DNA of 64,000 nt from Pseudonocardiaceae bacterium (GTDB lineage: Bacteria; Actinomycetota; Actinomycetes; Mycobacteriales; Pseudonocardiaceae). The notes beneath the pieces are model-generated. The model did not search any database. It saw nothing but the letters and a program-made list of their open reading frames with translations, and was not told where the DNA came from. A program made the position numbers and the translations under genes. Below, piece by piece: positions 7,678 through 16,143 of the stretch (its first letter is position 1; each line of letters begins with the position of its first letter). The stretch spans positions 1-64,000 of the forward strand of contig WHTH01000016.1 of the NCBI GenBank assembly GCA_009377865.1, read 5' to 3'.

Positions 7678-8955
7678 GTGCCCGAGAACATCTTCGTGCT
7701 GGGCTTGGACGAGCACAACCACCAGGTCCTCGAGGACCTGCCGGACGCCGATCGGTACCGCTTCCACCCGCTGCTGACCATCGAGGAGCTGCAGTACGGG
7801 GACGAGATCCCCCTCGAGGAGCTGCTGGACAAGGCCACACGGCAACTCGACGACTTCCACGGGACCGTCGACGCGGTCATCGGCTTCTGGGACTTCCCGG
7901 TGAGCACGATGATCCCGCTGCTGTGCGCGTACCAGTGCACCCACTGCGCGAGCCTCGAGGCCGTCGTCAAGTGCGAGCACAAGTACTGGAGCCGCCTCGA
8001 GCAACAGAAGGTGATCAAGGAGCACCCCCGGTTCGGCCTCGTGGACCCCGACCACGACGAGAACCCGCCCGACGGCGTCGATTACCCGATGTGGGTCAAG
8101 CCGGTGAAGTCGTTCTCATCAGACCTCGCGTTCGGCGTCACCAACCAGCAGGAGTTCCGGGACGCGCTCGCGAGGATCCGGGAGGGGATCGGGCGCATCG
8201 GGGAGCCGTTCGAGCACGTCCTCGAGCGCCTCGACCTGCCGCCCGAGCTTGCCGAGATGGGGGGAAGGGCCTGTCTCGTCGAGGAGACGATGAGCGGCCA
8301 ACAGGTAACGCTCGAGGGCTACGTCCACCCCAACGAGGTACACATCTTCGGCGTGGTCGACACCGTCAACCTCACCGACATACCCAGCCAGGAGCGTTTC
8401 CAGTATCCCTCGTCAGCGCCCGAGTCGGTAACCGACCGCATGGCTGACATCTCGCGGCGTATCATCCGGCAGGTCGGGCTGGACCACACCACGTTCAACA
8501 TCGAGTTCTTCTGGAACCGCGAGTTCGACGAGATCAGGGTGCTCGAGGTCAACCCTCGGCACTCCCAATCGCACGCCGAGCTCTTTGAGCAGGTCGACGG
8601 GGCGGCCAACCACCAGGCGATGGTGGACCTCGCGCTCGGCCGCGAGCCGGATATGCCGCGGCGGCGGGGGCCCTACCCGCTGGCGGCCAAGTGGTTCCTG
8701 CGGCACTTCACGGATGGTGTGGTCCGCCGCCGCCCCACCGATGACGAGGTCGCGCAGCTGGAACGCGAGCTCCCCGGAACCACCATCGACGTGATCGTCG
8801 ACGAGGGCGATCGCCTGTCCGAGCTGCCCGACCAGGACAGCTACAGCTACAAGATCGCCAACATCTACATCGGCGCGGCCGACCAGGACGAATCGCGCGC
8901 GAAGTTCGACACGTGCGCCGCGGTGTTGCTGTTCGAGTTCGACGACGATGCCTAG
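7678..8955 (+). CDS. ATP-grasp ligase-like protein, copy 1
   Basis: A 425-residue ATP-grasp enzyme, a family that joins a carboxylate to an amine or thiol through an acyl-phosphate. The GTG at 7678 is chosen because GGAAGGAA precedes it and the alignment with the next gene starts here. Visible elements are the ATP-binding lysine strand MWVKPVKSFSS (about 140-150), the lid region, and the metal-binding end of the fold FDEIRVLEVNPRHSQSHAE (about 280-300). It lacks membrane segments. It is followed 33 bases later by a full-length paralogue and then by a CocE-type hydrolase. The substrate is unknown. Its place inside the hydrogenase cluster is suggestive but not proof of a shared pathway. Confidence 0.85.
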   Translation: MPENIFVLGLDEHNHQVLEDLPDADRYRFHPLLTIEELQYGDEIPLEELLDKATRQLDDFHGTVDAVIGFWDFPVSTMIPLLCAYQCTHCASLEAVVKCEHKYWSRLEQQKVIKEHPRFGLVDPDHDENPPDGVDYPMWVKPVKSFSSDLAFGVTNQQEFRDALARIREGIGRIGEPFEHVLERLDLPPELAEMGGRACLVEETMSGQQVTLEGYVHPNEVHIFGVVDTVNLTDIPSQERFQYPSSAPESVTDRMADISRRIIRQVGLDHTTFNIEFFWNREFDEIRVLEVNPRHSQSHAELFEQVDGAANHQAMVDLALGREPDMPRRRGPYPLAAKWFLRHFTDGVVRRRPTDDEVAQLERELPGTTIDVIVDEGDRLSELPDQDSYSYKIANIYIGAADQDESRAKFDTCAAVLLFEFDDDA

Positions 8956-8988
8956 TTGAATCGGTGATCTTTCGAGGAGGATTTGACC

Positions 8989-10275
8989 ATGCCCGCGAAC
9001 GTCTTCGTGCTCGGCCACGACGAGCACAACCAGCGGATCCTGGACGACATGCCGGATGCCGCGCAGTGTCGTTTCCACCCGCTGCTGACCTTCGAGGAGA
9101 TCTACGGCGAGGAGATCCGCTTCGGCGATGTGCTGGCTTCAGCGCAGCGCGAGCTCGACGCGTTCGACGGATCGATCGACGCGATCATCGGGTTCTGGGA
9201 CTTCCCGGTCAGCTCGATCCTGCCGCTGCTGCGCACGCGGTGCGGGTTGCCCACCGCCAGCCTCGAGGAGGTGGTGATGTGCGAGCACAAGTACTGGAGC
9301 CGGCTGGTGCAGCAGAAGGTGATCGACGAGTACCCGCCCTTCGGGCTGGTGGACCCCGAGCACGACCAGGACCCACCCGAGGGGTTGCGCTACCCGATGT
9401 GGGTCAAGCCGGTGAAGTCGTTCTCCTCGGTGCTCGCGTTCGGGGTGGCCGACCAGGACGCGTTCCGGGGGGCGCTGGGCAAGATCCGCGAGGGCATCGG
9501 GTGGGTCGGTGAGCCGTTCGAGGCGCTGCTCGAGCACGTCGATCTGCCGCCCGAGATCGCCACCGTCGGCGGGAAGGTCTGCCTGGCCGAGGAAGCGATC
9601 ACCGGACGGCAGGTGACGCTGGAGGGCTACCGCTACCGCGGTGAGGTGGTCGTCTACGGGGTGGTCGACTCGGTGACCTACGACAACAGCCCGAGCTTCC
9701 TGCGCTACCAGTACCCGTCGTCGCTGCCCGATGAGGTGTGCCATCGGTTGGGTGACATCTCGCGGCGGCTGGTCGAGGCGATCGGGCTCGAGCGGATGAC
9801 GTTCAACATCGAGTACTTCTGGGACCCGGGCACCAACGCCATCACCCTGCTCGAGATCAACCCGCGGCACTCACAGTCGCACGCGGAGCTGTTCGAGGAC
9901 GTCGACGGGATGGCCAACCACGAAGCGATGCTGCGCCTCGCGCTCGACCGTGACCCGGAGTTCCCGCGCGGCGAGGGCAAGTACGGGGTGGCGGCGAAGT
10001 GCTTCGTCCGGCGGTTCGTCGACGGCGTGGTCCGCCGTCACCCGAGCCCGGAGGAGATCGAGGCGATCCAGCACATCGTGCCCGGCACCACCATCGACCT
10101 GTCCGTGCGTGCCGGGGACCGGCTGGGTGATCTGCACGAGCAGGACAGCTACAGTTACCGCTTGGCCAGCGTCTACATCGGCGCGGCCGACGAGGCGGAG
10201 CTGACGATGAAGTTCGACCACGTCGTCGCCGCGCTACTGTTCGAGATCGACGATGTCGGTGATGCCGCTGACTAG
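8989..10275 (+). CDS. ATP-grasp ligase-like protein, copy 2
   Basis: A 428-residue paralogue of the preceding gene, alignable from start to end (VFVLGHDEHNQRILDDMPDA against IFVLGLDEHNHQVLEDLPDA). The ATG at 8989 follows GAGGAGG with 8 bases of spacing. It keeps the ATP-grasp landmarks WVKPVKSFSS and LLEINPRHSQSHAELFE and the shared C-terminal EQDSYSYRLASVYIGAADE. The two copies differ most in the substrate-side loops, so they may act on different amines or acids in sequence. The gene is in an operon with copy 1 and the hydrolase at 10311. Confidence 0.86.
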   Translation: MPANVFVLGHDEHNQRILDDMPDAAQCRFHPLLTFEEIYGEEIRFGDVLASAQRELDAFDGSIDAIIGFWDFPVSSILPLLRTRCGLPTASLEEVVMCEHKYWSRLVQQKVIDEYPPFGLVDPEHDQDPPEGLRYPMWVKPVKSFSSVLAFGVADQDAFRGALGKIREGIGWVGEPFEALLEHVDLPPEIATVGGKVCLAEEAITGRQVTLEGYRYRGEVVVYGVVDSVTYDNSPSFLRYQYPSSLPDEVCHRLGDISRRLVEAIGLERMTFNIEYFWDPGTNAITLLEINPRHSQSHAELFEDVDGMANHEAMLRLALDRDPEFPRGEGKYGVAAKCFVRRFVDGVVRRHPSPEEIEAIQHIVPGTTIDLSVRAGDRLGDLHEQDSYSYRLASVYIGAADEAELTMKFDHVVAALLFEIDDVGDAAD

Positions 10276-10310
10276 TCGATGCCCCACCACGACGGCCAGG
10301 AGTTTGATCG

Positions 10311-12335
10311 ATGCGGACGGTGTCGTCGCTGCCCCATGCCGTTCGCGAGGAGGAGCACCGCTGGATCCCGATGCGCGACGGGGTCCGGCTGGCAGCCCGG
10401 ATCTGGCGCCCGGCGTACTCCGAACTCGAGCCGGTGCCGGCGATCCTCGAGATCATCCCGTACCGGCAGCGGGATCTCACCGCGCGCCGGGACTCGATCC
10501 ACCACCCCTATTTCGCCGGGCACGGCTACGCAGGCATCCGGGTGGACCTGCGGGGCAGCGGCGAGTCGGAAGGCGTCCTCACCGACGAGTACCTGGAGGA
10601 GGAGCTTTCCGACGCCGTCGACGTGCTGGCCTGGCTCGCCGAGCAGCCATGGTGCACCGGCCGGGCCGGCATGATGGGCATCTCGTGGGGAGGCTTCAAC
10701 GCCCTGCAGGTCGCCGCACTCCGCCCACCCGGCCTCGACGCCATCGTGACGGCCAGCTCGACCGACGACCGCTACGCCGACGATGTGCACTACATGGGCG
10801 GTTGCCTGCTGTCGGACAACCTGTCCTGGGCGTCGACCATGTTCGCCTACAACTCCAGCCCGCCGGAGCCGGCGGTAGTAGGTGACCGGTGGCGGGACAT
10901 GTGGCAGGCACGGCTGGCTCGCAGCGGCCTGTGGCTCGAGGAATGGCTGCACCATCAGCGACGCGACGACTACTGGCAGCACGGCTCGATCTGCGAGGAC
11001 TACACCGCGATCAAGTGTCCCGTGCTCGCCGTCAGCGGCTGGGCGGACGGCTACTCCAACTCGGTCTTCCGGCTGCTCGAGCACCTCGACGTCCCCCGCA
11101 AGGGGCTGATCGGGCCCTGGTCGCACAAGTACCCGCACCTGGGCGAGCCGGGACCGGCGATCGGGTTCCTGCAGGAGCTGGTGCGGTGGTGGGATCACTG
11201 GCTCAAAGACGTCGACAACGACGTCATGGACGATCCGATGCTGCGGATCTGGATGCAGGAGACGGTCCCGCCGTTCACCGCCTACGAGGAGCGGCCCGGT
11301 CGCTGGGTGGGCGAGCCGAGTTGGCCGTCGCCGCACCTCCACTCCACCGTGCACGCCCTGCAGCGCAACCGGATCGCACGCTCCGGCGAGACGGTTGACT
11401 CCGAGGAGCTCACGATCGAGTCACCGCTGTCGGTCGGGCAGTACGCCGGTAAGTGGTGCTCGTACAACGCACCGCCGGACCTGCCCTACGACCAGCGTGA
11501 GGAGGACGGTGGCTCGCTGGTGTTCGACACCGACGAGTTCGCCGACCGCTGCGAGATCCTCGGTGCGCCACTCGTCGAGCTCGATATCGCAGCGACCCGG
11601 CCGGTCGCCATGGTGGCCGTCCGGCTCTCCGACGTCGCACCCGACGGCCGGGCGACCCGCATCAGCTACGGCCTGCTCAACCTCACCCATCGCGACTCCC
11701 ATGCCGAACCCGAGCCGCTGGTCCCCGGCAAGCGCTACCAGGTCAGCGTCTGGCTCAACGGCATGGCCCAGGCGCTGCCGCCCGGCCACCGGCTGCGGGT
11801 CTCGATCTCGACGTCCTACTGGCCGCTTGCCTGGCCGCCACCCGAGCCGGTGCGGCTGTCGGTGTTCACCGGATCCAGCCGGCTGGTGCTGCCGGTCCGC
11901 CCGACCCGAGAGTCCGACGACGTGTCGATGCGGCCATTCGACGAGCCGGAGGGCGCCGAGCCGATCCCGGTCACGCAACTGCAACCCGGGGACGAGCGCT
12001 GGACGGTGTCGCGTGACCTGGTCCGGTACGAGTCCTCGCTCGAGGTCGTCAAGGATCTCGGCGTGGTGCGCCTGGACGACATCGACCTCGAAGTCACCCG
12101 CCGCGCCTACGAGCGCTACAGCTGGGTCGGCGATGACTTCGGCTCCGTCTGCGGCGAGACGGAGTGGCGGATCGGCTTCGAGCGGGGCGACTGGGAGGCC
12201 TCGACGGTGACCCGCACCGTGTTGAGTTCCACGGCCACGGAGTTCCACCTCCGCGCCGAGCTCGACGCCTACGAGGGAGACCAGCGCGTCGCATCCTACA
12301 ACTGGAACTGCACCGTGCCGCGCGACCACGTCTGA
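10311..12335 (+). CDS. CocE/NonD family serine hydrolase (X-Pro dipeptidyl-peptidase-like)
   Basis: A 674-residue alpha/beta hydrolase of the cocaine esterase / X-Pro dipeptidyl-peptidase S15 superfamily. The nucleophile elbow is GMMGISWGGFNAL (Ser near residue 125). The acid lies in SGWADGYSNSV and the His in GPWSHKYPHLG. The C-terminal half is the beta-jelly-roll domain of the family (RVSISTSYWPLAWPPPEPVR). No signal peptide is seen, so it is cytoplasmic. It hydrolyses an ester or amide bond. In this operon it could act on a product of the two ATP-grasp enzymes, which is inference. An AGGAG ribosome site precedes the ATG at 10311. Confidence 0.88.
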   Translation: MRTVSSLPHAVREEEHRWIPMRDGVRLAARIWRPAYSELEPVPAILEIIPYRQRDLTARRDSIHHPYFAGHGYAGIRVDLRGSGESEGVLTDEYLEEELSDAVDVLAWLAEQPWCTGRAGMMGISWGGFNALQVAALRPPGLDAIVTASSTDDRYADDVHYMGGCLLSDNLSWASTMFAYNSSPPEPAVVGDRWRDMWQARLARSGLWLEEWLHHQRRDDYWQHGSICEDYTAIKCPVLAVSGWADGYSNSVFRLLEHLDVPRKGLIGPWSHKYPHLGEPGPAIGFLQELVRWWDHWLKDVDNDVMDDPMLRIWMQETVPPFTAYEERPGRWVGEPSWPSPHLHSTVHALQRNRIARSGETVDSEELTIESPLSVGQYAGKWCSYNAPPDLPYDQREEDGGSLVFDTDEFADRCEILGAPLVELDIAATRPVAMVAVRLSDVAPDGRATRISYGLLNLTHRDSHAEPEPLVPGKRYQVSVWLNGMAQALPPGHRLRVSISTSYWPLAWPPPEPVRLSVFTGSSRLVLPVRPTRESDDVSMRPFDEPEGAEPIPVTQLQPGDERWTVSRDLVRYESSLEVVKDLGVVRLDDIDLEVTRRAYERYSWVGDDFGSVCGETEWRIGFERGDWEASTVTRTVLSSTATEFHLRAELDAYEGDQRVASYNWNCTVPRDHV

Positions 12336-12347
12336 ACCCGCCCAGGA

Positions 12348-14597
12348 TCAATCAGTGCGGTCGAGTGCTCCGACGACGGCGACCTGCCCGAGGCTGACGC
12401 CACCGTCGTTGCACGGCACCCGGTGGTGGGTGAGCACGCCGAAGCCTGCACCCTCCAGCCCGTCGACGGTGCGCCCGAGCAGCAGCAGGTTCTGGAATAC
12501 ACCACCCGACAGCGCGACGGTGCCCACCCCGGTGCTGTCGCGCAGCCGCCGGCAGACCGCCACGATCGCCTCGGCGACACCGGTGTGGAACCGCCCCACG
12601 ATGACCGGCGGGTCCACCCCGGCGAGCAGGTCCTCGACCACGCAACGGACCAGGTCGGCGCCGGAGAGCTGCAGCGGTGAGCTGCCCGAGATGGTGGCCG
12701 GGTAGCTCTCGGTGACATCGGGGTCGGCCCACTGCTCCAGCTCGATGGCCGCCTGCCCCTCGTAGTTGATGGTGTCGCGAACGCCGAGGATGGCGGCGAC
12801 CGCGTCGAAGAGCCGTCCCGCGCTCGACGTCAGCGGGGCGTTGATCCCGCGACGGCCGAGCTCCACCACCGTCTGCCAGTCGGCCGCGTTGCGGTCGAGC
12901 ACCCCGAGCGTGTGGGGCGGGGCCCCGGAGTAGGCGGCGTCGAGGTAGGCAGCGGCCATCCGCCACGGCTGGCGGATAGCGGCAGTGCCGCCCGGCATGG
13001 GCGTCGGCGTCAGGTGCGCCAGCCGCTCGAAGCCGGCCAGGTCGGCCAGCATGAACTCACCGCCCCAGATGGTCGCGTCGCTGCCGTAGCCGAGTCCGTC
13101 GAAGGCGACACCGAGCACCGGTCCGGCGACGCCGTTGTCGGCCAGGCAGGACGCGATGTGCGCGTGGTGGTGCTGCACCCCGATCAACTCGACACCGTCG
13201 AGTTCGAGGGCGTGCTTGGTCGACAGGTACTCGGGATGCAGGTCGTGGCCGACCACCTCGGGCGTGATGTCGAACAGTCGCTGGAAATGTGCGATGCCCT
13301 CGGTGTAGGAGCGCAGCGTCTCGTAGTTCTCCAGGTCGCCGACGTGGTGCGAGACGAACGCGTGGCTGCCCCTGGCCAGGCAGAAGGTGTTCTTCAGCTC
13401 CGCGCCGCAGCCCAGCACCGGCCGCGGCACCGGCTGGACCAGCCGGACCGGCTCCGGGGCGTAGCCGCGCGATCGGCGCACCGGCTGTTCGGTACCCCGG
13501 AACGCCCTGGTCACCGAGTCGTCGGTGCGGGTGTGGATAGGGCGGTCGTGGGTCAGGAACGCGTCGGCGATGCCGTCGAGTCGATCGGTGGCGTCGTCAT
13601 CGCGGTAGGCGATCGGTTCATCGGAGACGTTGCCGCTGGTCAGTACGATGGCGCCGGCTGTCTCTCGCAGCAGCATGTGGTGCAACGGGGTGTAGGGCAG
13701 CATCAGTCCGAGCTGCCTGTTGCCGGGCGCGACCGCGGGCGCGACCGGGGCGCCGGCACGCCGCGGCGCCAGCACGACCGGGCGGCGCCGGCTGGTCAGC
13801 AGTGCGGCGGCGGTGTCGTCGAGCTCGCATAGCGTCCGCGCCTCATCGAGGTCTGCGACCATCACGGCGAACGGCTTGTCCTCCCGGTGCTTGCGGTCGC
13901 GCAACGTCGCAGCGGCCTCGTGATCGGAGGCGTGGACCGCGAGGTGGTAGCCGCCGATGCCCTTGACCGCCAGCACGCCGCCATCGCACAGCAGCTTCGC
14001 CGCGGCCTGCAGGGCGGGACCGCCCGGGCCGCCGACCATCCGCAGCTGCGGCCCGCAGTCGGGGCAGCAGATCGGTTGTGCGTGGTAACGGCGGTCGGCC
14101 GGGTCGTGGTACTCGGCCGCGCAGAAATCGCACATCGGGAAGCCGCTCATCGTGGTGAACGGCCGGTCGTAGGGCACGTCGCGCACGATGGTGAACCGCG
14201 GCCCGCAGTTCGTGCAGTTGATGAACGGGTAACCGAATCGCCGGTCGGCGGGGTCGGCGAGTTCGCGAAGGCAGTCCTCGCAGGTCGCGCTGTCGGCCGA
14301 GATCAGGGTATCGCGCCGGCCGGAGCGCTCGCTGGACACGATGCGGAAGCCTGTCTGCCCGGTCGGTGACAGCTGCTCGGTCCGGACCTGCTCGATGACC
14401 GCCAGTGGCGGCGCCTGCTGCGGCAACGCGGCGAGGAACTCGTCGATCTCCGGCTCGCCGCCCTCCAGTTCGATGAACACTCCAGCGGTGTCGTTACCGA
14501 CCTTGCCTGCCAGCCCGAGCCGCTCCGCCAGCGCATGCACGTACGGCCGGAAACCCACTCCCTGCACGACACCCTCGACCCTGACACCGATCCTCAT
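12348..14597 (-). CDS. hypF: Carbamoyltransferase HypF
   Basis: HypF makes carbamoyl-AMP from carbamoyl phosphate and ATP and transfers it to HypE for CN synthesis. The 749-residue protein has all domains in order: an acylphosphatase-like domain (GVVQGVGFRPYVHALAERLG), two zinc fingers (CEDC...CTNC and CDFC...CCPDC), a YrdC-like domain (KGIGGYHLAVHASD) and a Kae1/HypF C-terminal domain with the HHHAHIASC metal motif and VALSGGVFQN. The ATG at 14597 starts right at the acylphosphatase domain. The frame stays open further upstream, but that part overlaps hypA and is not coding. The gene is divergent from hypA. Confidence 0.97.
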   Translation of the reverse strand: MRIGVRVEGVVQGVGFRPYVHALAERLGLAGKVGNDTAGVFIELEGGEPEIDEFLAALPQQAPPLAVIEQVRTEQLSPTGQTGFRIVSSERSGRRDTLISADSATCEDCLRELADPADRRFGYPFINCTNCGPRFTIVRDVPYDRPFTTMSGFPMCDFCAAEYHDPADRRYHAQPICCPDCGPQLRMVGGPGGPALQAAAKLLCDGGVLAVKGIGGYHLAVHASDHEAAATLRDRKHREDKPFAVMVADLDEARTLCELDDTAAALLTSRRRPVVLAPRRAGAPVAPAVAPGNRQLGLMLPYTPLHHMLLRETAGAIVLTSGNVSDEPIAYRDDDATDRLDGIADAFLTHDRPIHTRTDDSVTRAFRGTEQPVRRSRGYAPEPVRLVQPVPRPVLGCGAELKNTFCLARGSHAFVSHHVGDLENYETLRSYTEGIAHFQRLFDITPEVVGHDLHPEYLSTKHALELDGVELIGVQHHHAHIASCLADNGVAGPVLGVAFDGLGYGSDATIWGGEFMLADLAGFERLAHLTPTPMPGGTAAIRQPWRMAAAYLDAAYSGAPPHTLGVLDRNAADWQTVVELGRRGINAPLTSSAGRLFDAVAAILGVRDTINYEGQAAIELEQWADPDVTESYPATISGSSPLQLSGADLVRCVVEDLLAGVDPPVIVGRFHTGVAEAIVAVCRRLRDSTGVGTVALSGGVFQNLLLLGRTVDGLEGAGFGVLTHHRVPCNDGGVSLGQVAVVGALDRTD

Positions 14598-14623
14598 GAG
14601 ATCATTATCCGCCCTTGACAAGC

Positions 14624-14638
14624 CTGCCGGACCGGCAG
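14624..14638. promoter_or_regulatory. Palindrome in the hypF-hypA divergent promoter region
   Basis: The sequence CTGCCGGACCGGCAG is a 7+1+7 perfect palindrome in the 75-base gap between the hypF and hypA starts. A TTGACA hexamer lies just before it at 14615-14620, and a GATAAT-like element reads toward hypF at about 14604-14609. A regulator binding here could control both genes. Confidence 0.4.
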
Positions 14639-14672
14639 CCCACTTGGAACCGTAGGCAAGGAGCGACCCGGA

Positions 14673-15005
14673 GTGCACGAACTGTCGATCACCCAGAGCG
14701 TCGTCACCACGGTGTCCGAGCGGCTGCCGGACGCGACGGTACGGCGGATACGCCTGGAGATCGGACGGCTGTCCGGGGTTGCGGCCGATTCGGTGCGGTT
14801 CTGCTTCGATATGGTGGCGGAGGGCACACCGCTCGACGGCGCGGTACTGGAGATCACCGAGTCGTCGGGGCGGGCGCGCTGCCGCAGCTGCGGCGAGGAG
14901 TTCGAGGTCAACGACCTGCTGGCGCTGTGCGATTGCGGCAGTGCCGATCTGGAGCTGCTCGCCGGCCAGGAACTCTTGATCAAGGAAGTCGAGGTGGCCG
15001 CCTAG
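14673..15005 (+). CDS. hypA: Hydrogenase nickel incorporation protein HypA
   Basis: HypA delivers Ni to the hydrogenase large subunit together with HypB. The mature N-terminus MHELSI provides the Ni ligand His2. The zinc site uses Cys70 and Cys73 (CRSC) and then Cys86 and Cys88 (LCDCGS), so the second pair is C-x-C instead of the usual C-x2-C. Length is 110 residues. The GTG start follows AAGGAG. The hypB start follows the stop without a gap. Confidence 0.95.
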   Translation: MHELSITQSVVTTVSERLPDATVRRIRLEIGRLSGVAADSVRFCFDMVAEGTPLDGAVLEITESSGRARCRSCGEEFEVNDLLALCDCGSADLELLAGQELLIKEVEVAA

Positions 15006-15812
15006 ATGTGTGCGACCTGCGGTTGCGCGGAAGGTAGCCGGGTCACGGTGACCGACGACGCCGGCGTGACCCACGACCACGACCACGCGCACAACCACGA
15101 CCACGACCACGCGCACGACAATGGGCATGGCCACGGGCACGACAACGATCAGGGCAGCCGCACCGTGACGCTCGAGCAGGCGGTGCTGGCCCGCAACGAC
15201 GAGCTCGCCACCCGCAACCGCCGCTGGTTCGCCGGCAACGGGGTGCTCGCGCTGAACTTGATGAGCTCACCCGGCGCGGGCAAGACCACGCTGCTCGAAC
15301 GCACCGTGATCGAGCTGGGGGCCGAGTTGGGCATTTCGGTGATCGAGGGAGACCAAGAAACGCCGCTCGACGGCGAGCGCATCCGGGCTACCGGCGCGCC
15401 GGTGGTACAGATCAACACTGGGGCGGGCTGCCACCTCGACGCGGACATGCTCGCCGATGGGCTGCGCACGCTCGACCCGGCAGCCGGCTCGATGGTGATC
15501 GTCGAAAACGTCGGGAACCTCGTCTGCCCCGCGCTGTTCGACCTGGGCGAGGACTCCAAGGTGGTGATCGCCTCGGTGACCGAGGGCGCCGAGAAGCCGC
15601 TGAAGTACCCGCACATGTTCCGCGTCGCCCAGTTGGTGGTGCTGAACAAGATCGACCTGCTGCCCTATCTCGACTTCGATGTCGAACAGTTCGTCGAGGG
15701 CGCCCGGCGGGTCAACCCGGACGTCGAGGTGCTGGAGGTCTCCGCGACACGCGGCGACGGCATCGACCAGTGGTACGGCTGGCTACGCGACCGCCACGCG
15801 CGGCTTCAGTGA
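15006..15812 (+). CDS. hypB: Hydrogenase nickel incorporation GTPase HypB
   Basis: HypB is a GTPase that stores and inserts nickel. The N-terminus has the MCATCGC high-affinity Ni motif, then a His/Asp-rich stretch (residues 23-46) made of repeated HDH units for Ni storage. The P-loop is SSPGAGKTT (about 87-95). The other G motifs, EGDQETPLD and LNKIDLLPY, are present. The 268-residue length is normal. The 3' end converges on and overlaps the end of the pspC-like gene by a few bases. Confidence 0.97.
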   Translation: MCATCGCAEGSRVTVTDDAGVTHDHDHAHNHDHDHAHDNGHGHGHDNDQGSRTVTLEQAVLARNDELATRNRRWFAGNGVLALNLMSSPGAGKTTLLERTVIELGAELGISVIEGDQETPLDGERIRATGAPVVQINTGAGCHLDADMLADGLRTLDPAAGSMVIVENVGNLVCPALFDLGEDSKVVIASVTEGAEKPLKYPHMFRVAQLVVLNKIDLLPYLDFDVEQFVEGARRVNPDVEVLEVSATRGDGIDQWYGWLRDRHARLQ

Positions 15813-15994
15813 TCCGCCTTCGGCATGATGATCCACAGCGCGATGTAGATCACGAACTGCGGTCCGGGCAACAGGCACGACAGCACGAACAGCAGCCGCA
15901 CCACGTTCGCGCCCAAGCCGAATCGGTCCGCCAGGCCGGCGCAGACACCGGCGATCATCGTGCCCTCGCGGGGCCGGACCAGTGTTGTACTCAT
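15806..15994 (-). CDS. PspC domain small membrane protein
   Basis: A 62-residue single-domain PspC protein (LVRPREGTMIAGVCAGLADRFGL, then a hydrophobic segment FVLSCLLPGPQFVIYIALWIIM). PspC domains sense or respond to envelope stress. The ATG at 15994 follows AAAGGAG. The upstream region holds two related palindromes that may regulate it. Confidence 0.88.
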   Translation of the reverse strand: MSTTLVRPREGTMIAGVCAGLADRFGLGANVVRLLFVLSCLLPGPQFVIYIALWIIMPKADH

Positions 15995-16067
15995 CGCTCT
16001 CCTTTGCCTGACCGTCGTCCCCATGTTGCCCCGGTCCCGCAGCTGCCGCATCCGGAGAAACCCTGAT

Positions 16068-16089
16068 CCCGTTCTGGAACCAGAACGGG
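16068..16089. repeat. Palindrome, copy 1 of the TTCTGGAACCAGA pair
   Basis: A perfect 10-bp inverted repeat (CCCGTTCTGG and CCAGAACGGG) has a 2-base AA spacer. It lies 74 bases upstream of the pspC-like start. The core TTCTGGAACCAGA recurs 40 bases away, so a protein-binding operator is likelier than a plain terminator. Confidence 0.55.
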
Positions 16090-16101
16090 GTTGGACGGGG
16101 G

Positions 16102-16138
16102 CTGGCAACCCAGTTCTGGAACCAGACCGGGTTGCCAG
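16102..16138. repeat. Nested palindrome, copy 2 of the TTCTGGAACCAGA pair
   Basis: An outer perfect 10-bp inverted repeat (CTGGCAACCC and GGGTTGCCAG) encloses a second copy of TCTGGAACCAGA. It lies 5 bases after the M24 peptidase stop, so on the minus strand it could terminate that transcript while also forming a second operator half for the pspC-like gene. Confidence 0.55.
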
Positions 16139-16143
16139 CGTGC

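Noticed and set aside
14598-15140. Upstream extension of the hypF frame across hypA and hypB
   Set aside because: The extension overlaps hypA on the opposite strand and encodes no domain; the acylphosphatase domain begins at the ATG at 14597.
15061-15145. Tandem repeat of HDH-coding units
   Set aside because: It is the normal His-rich nickel storage region of HypB, not a mobile or regulatory repeat.
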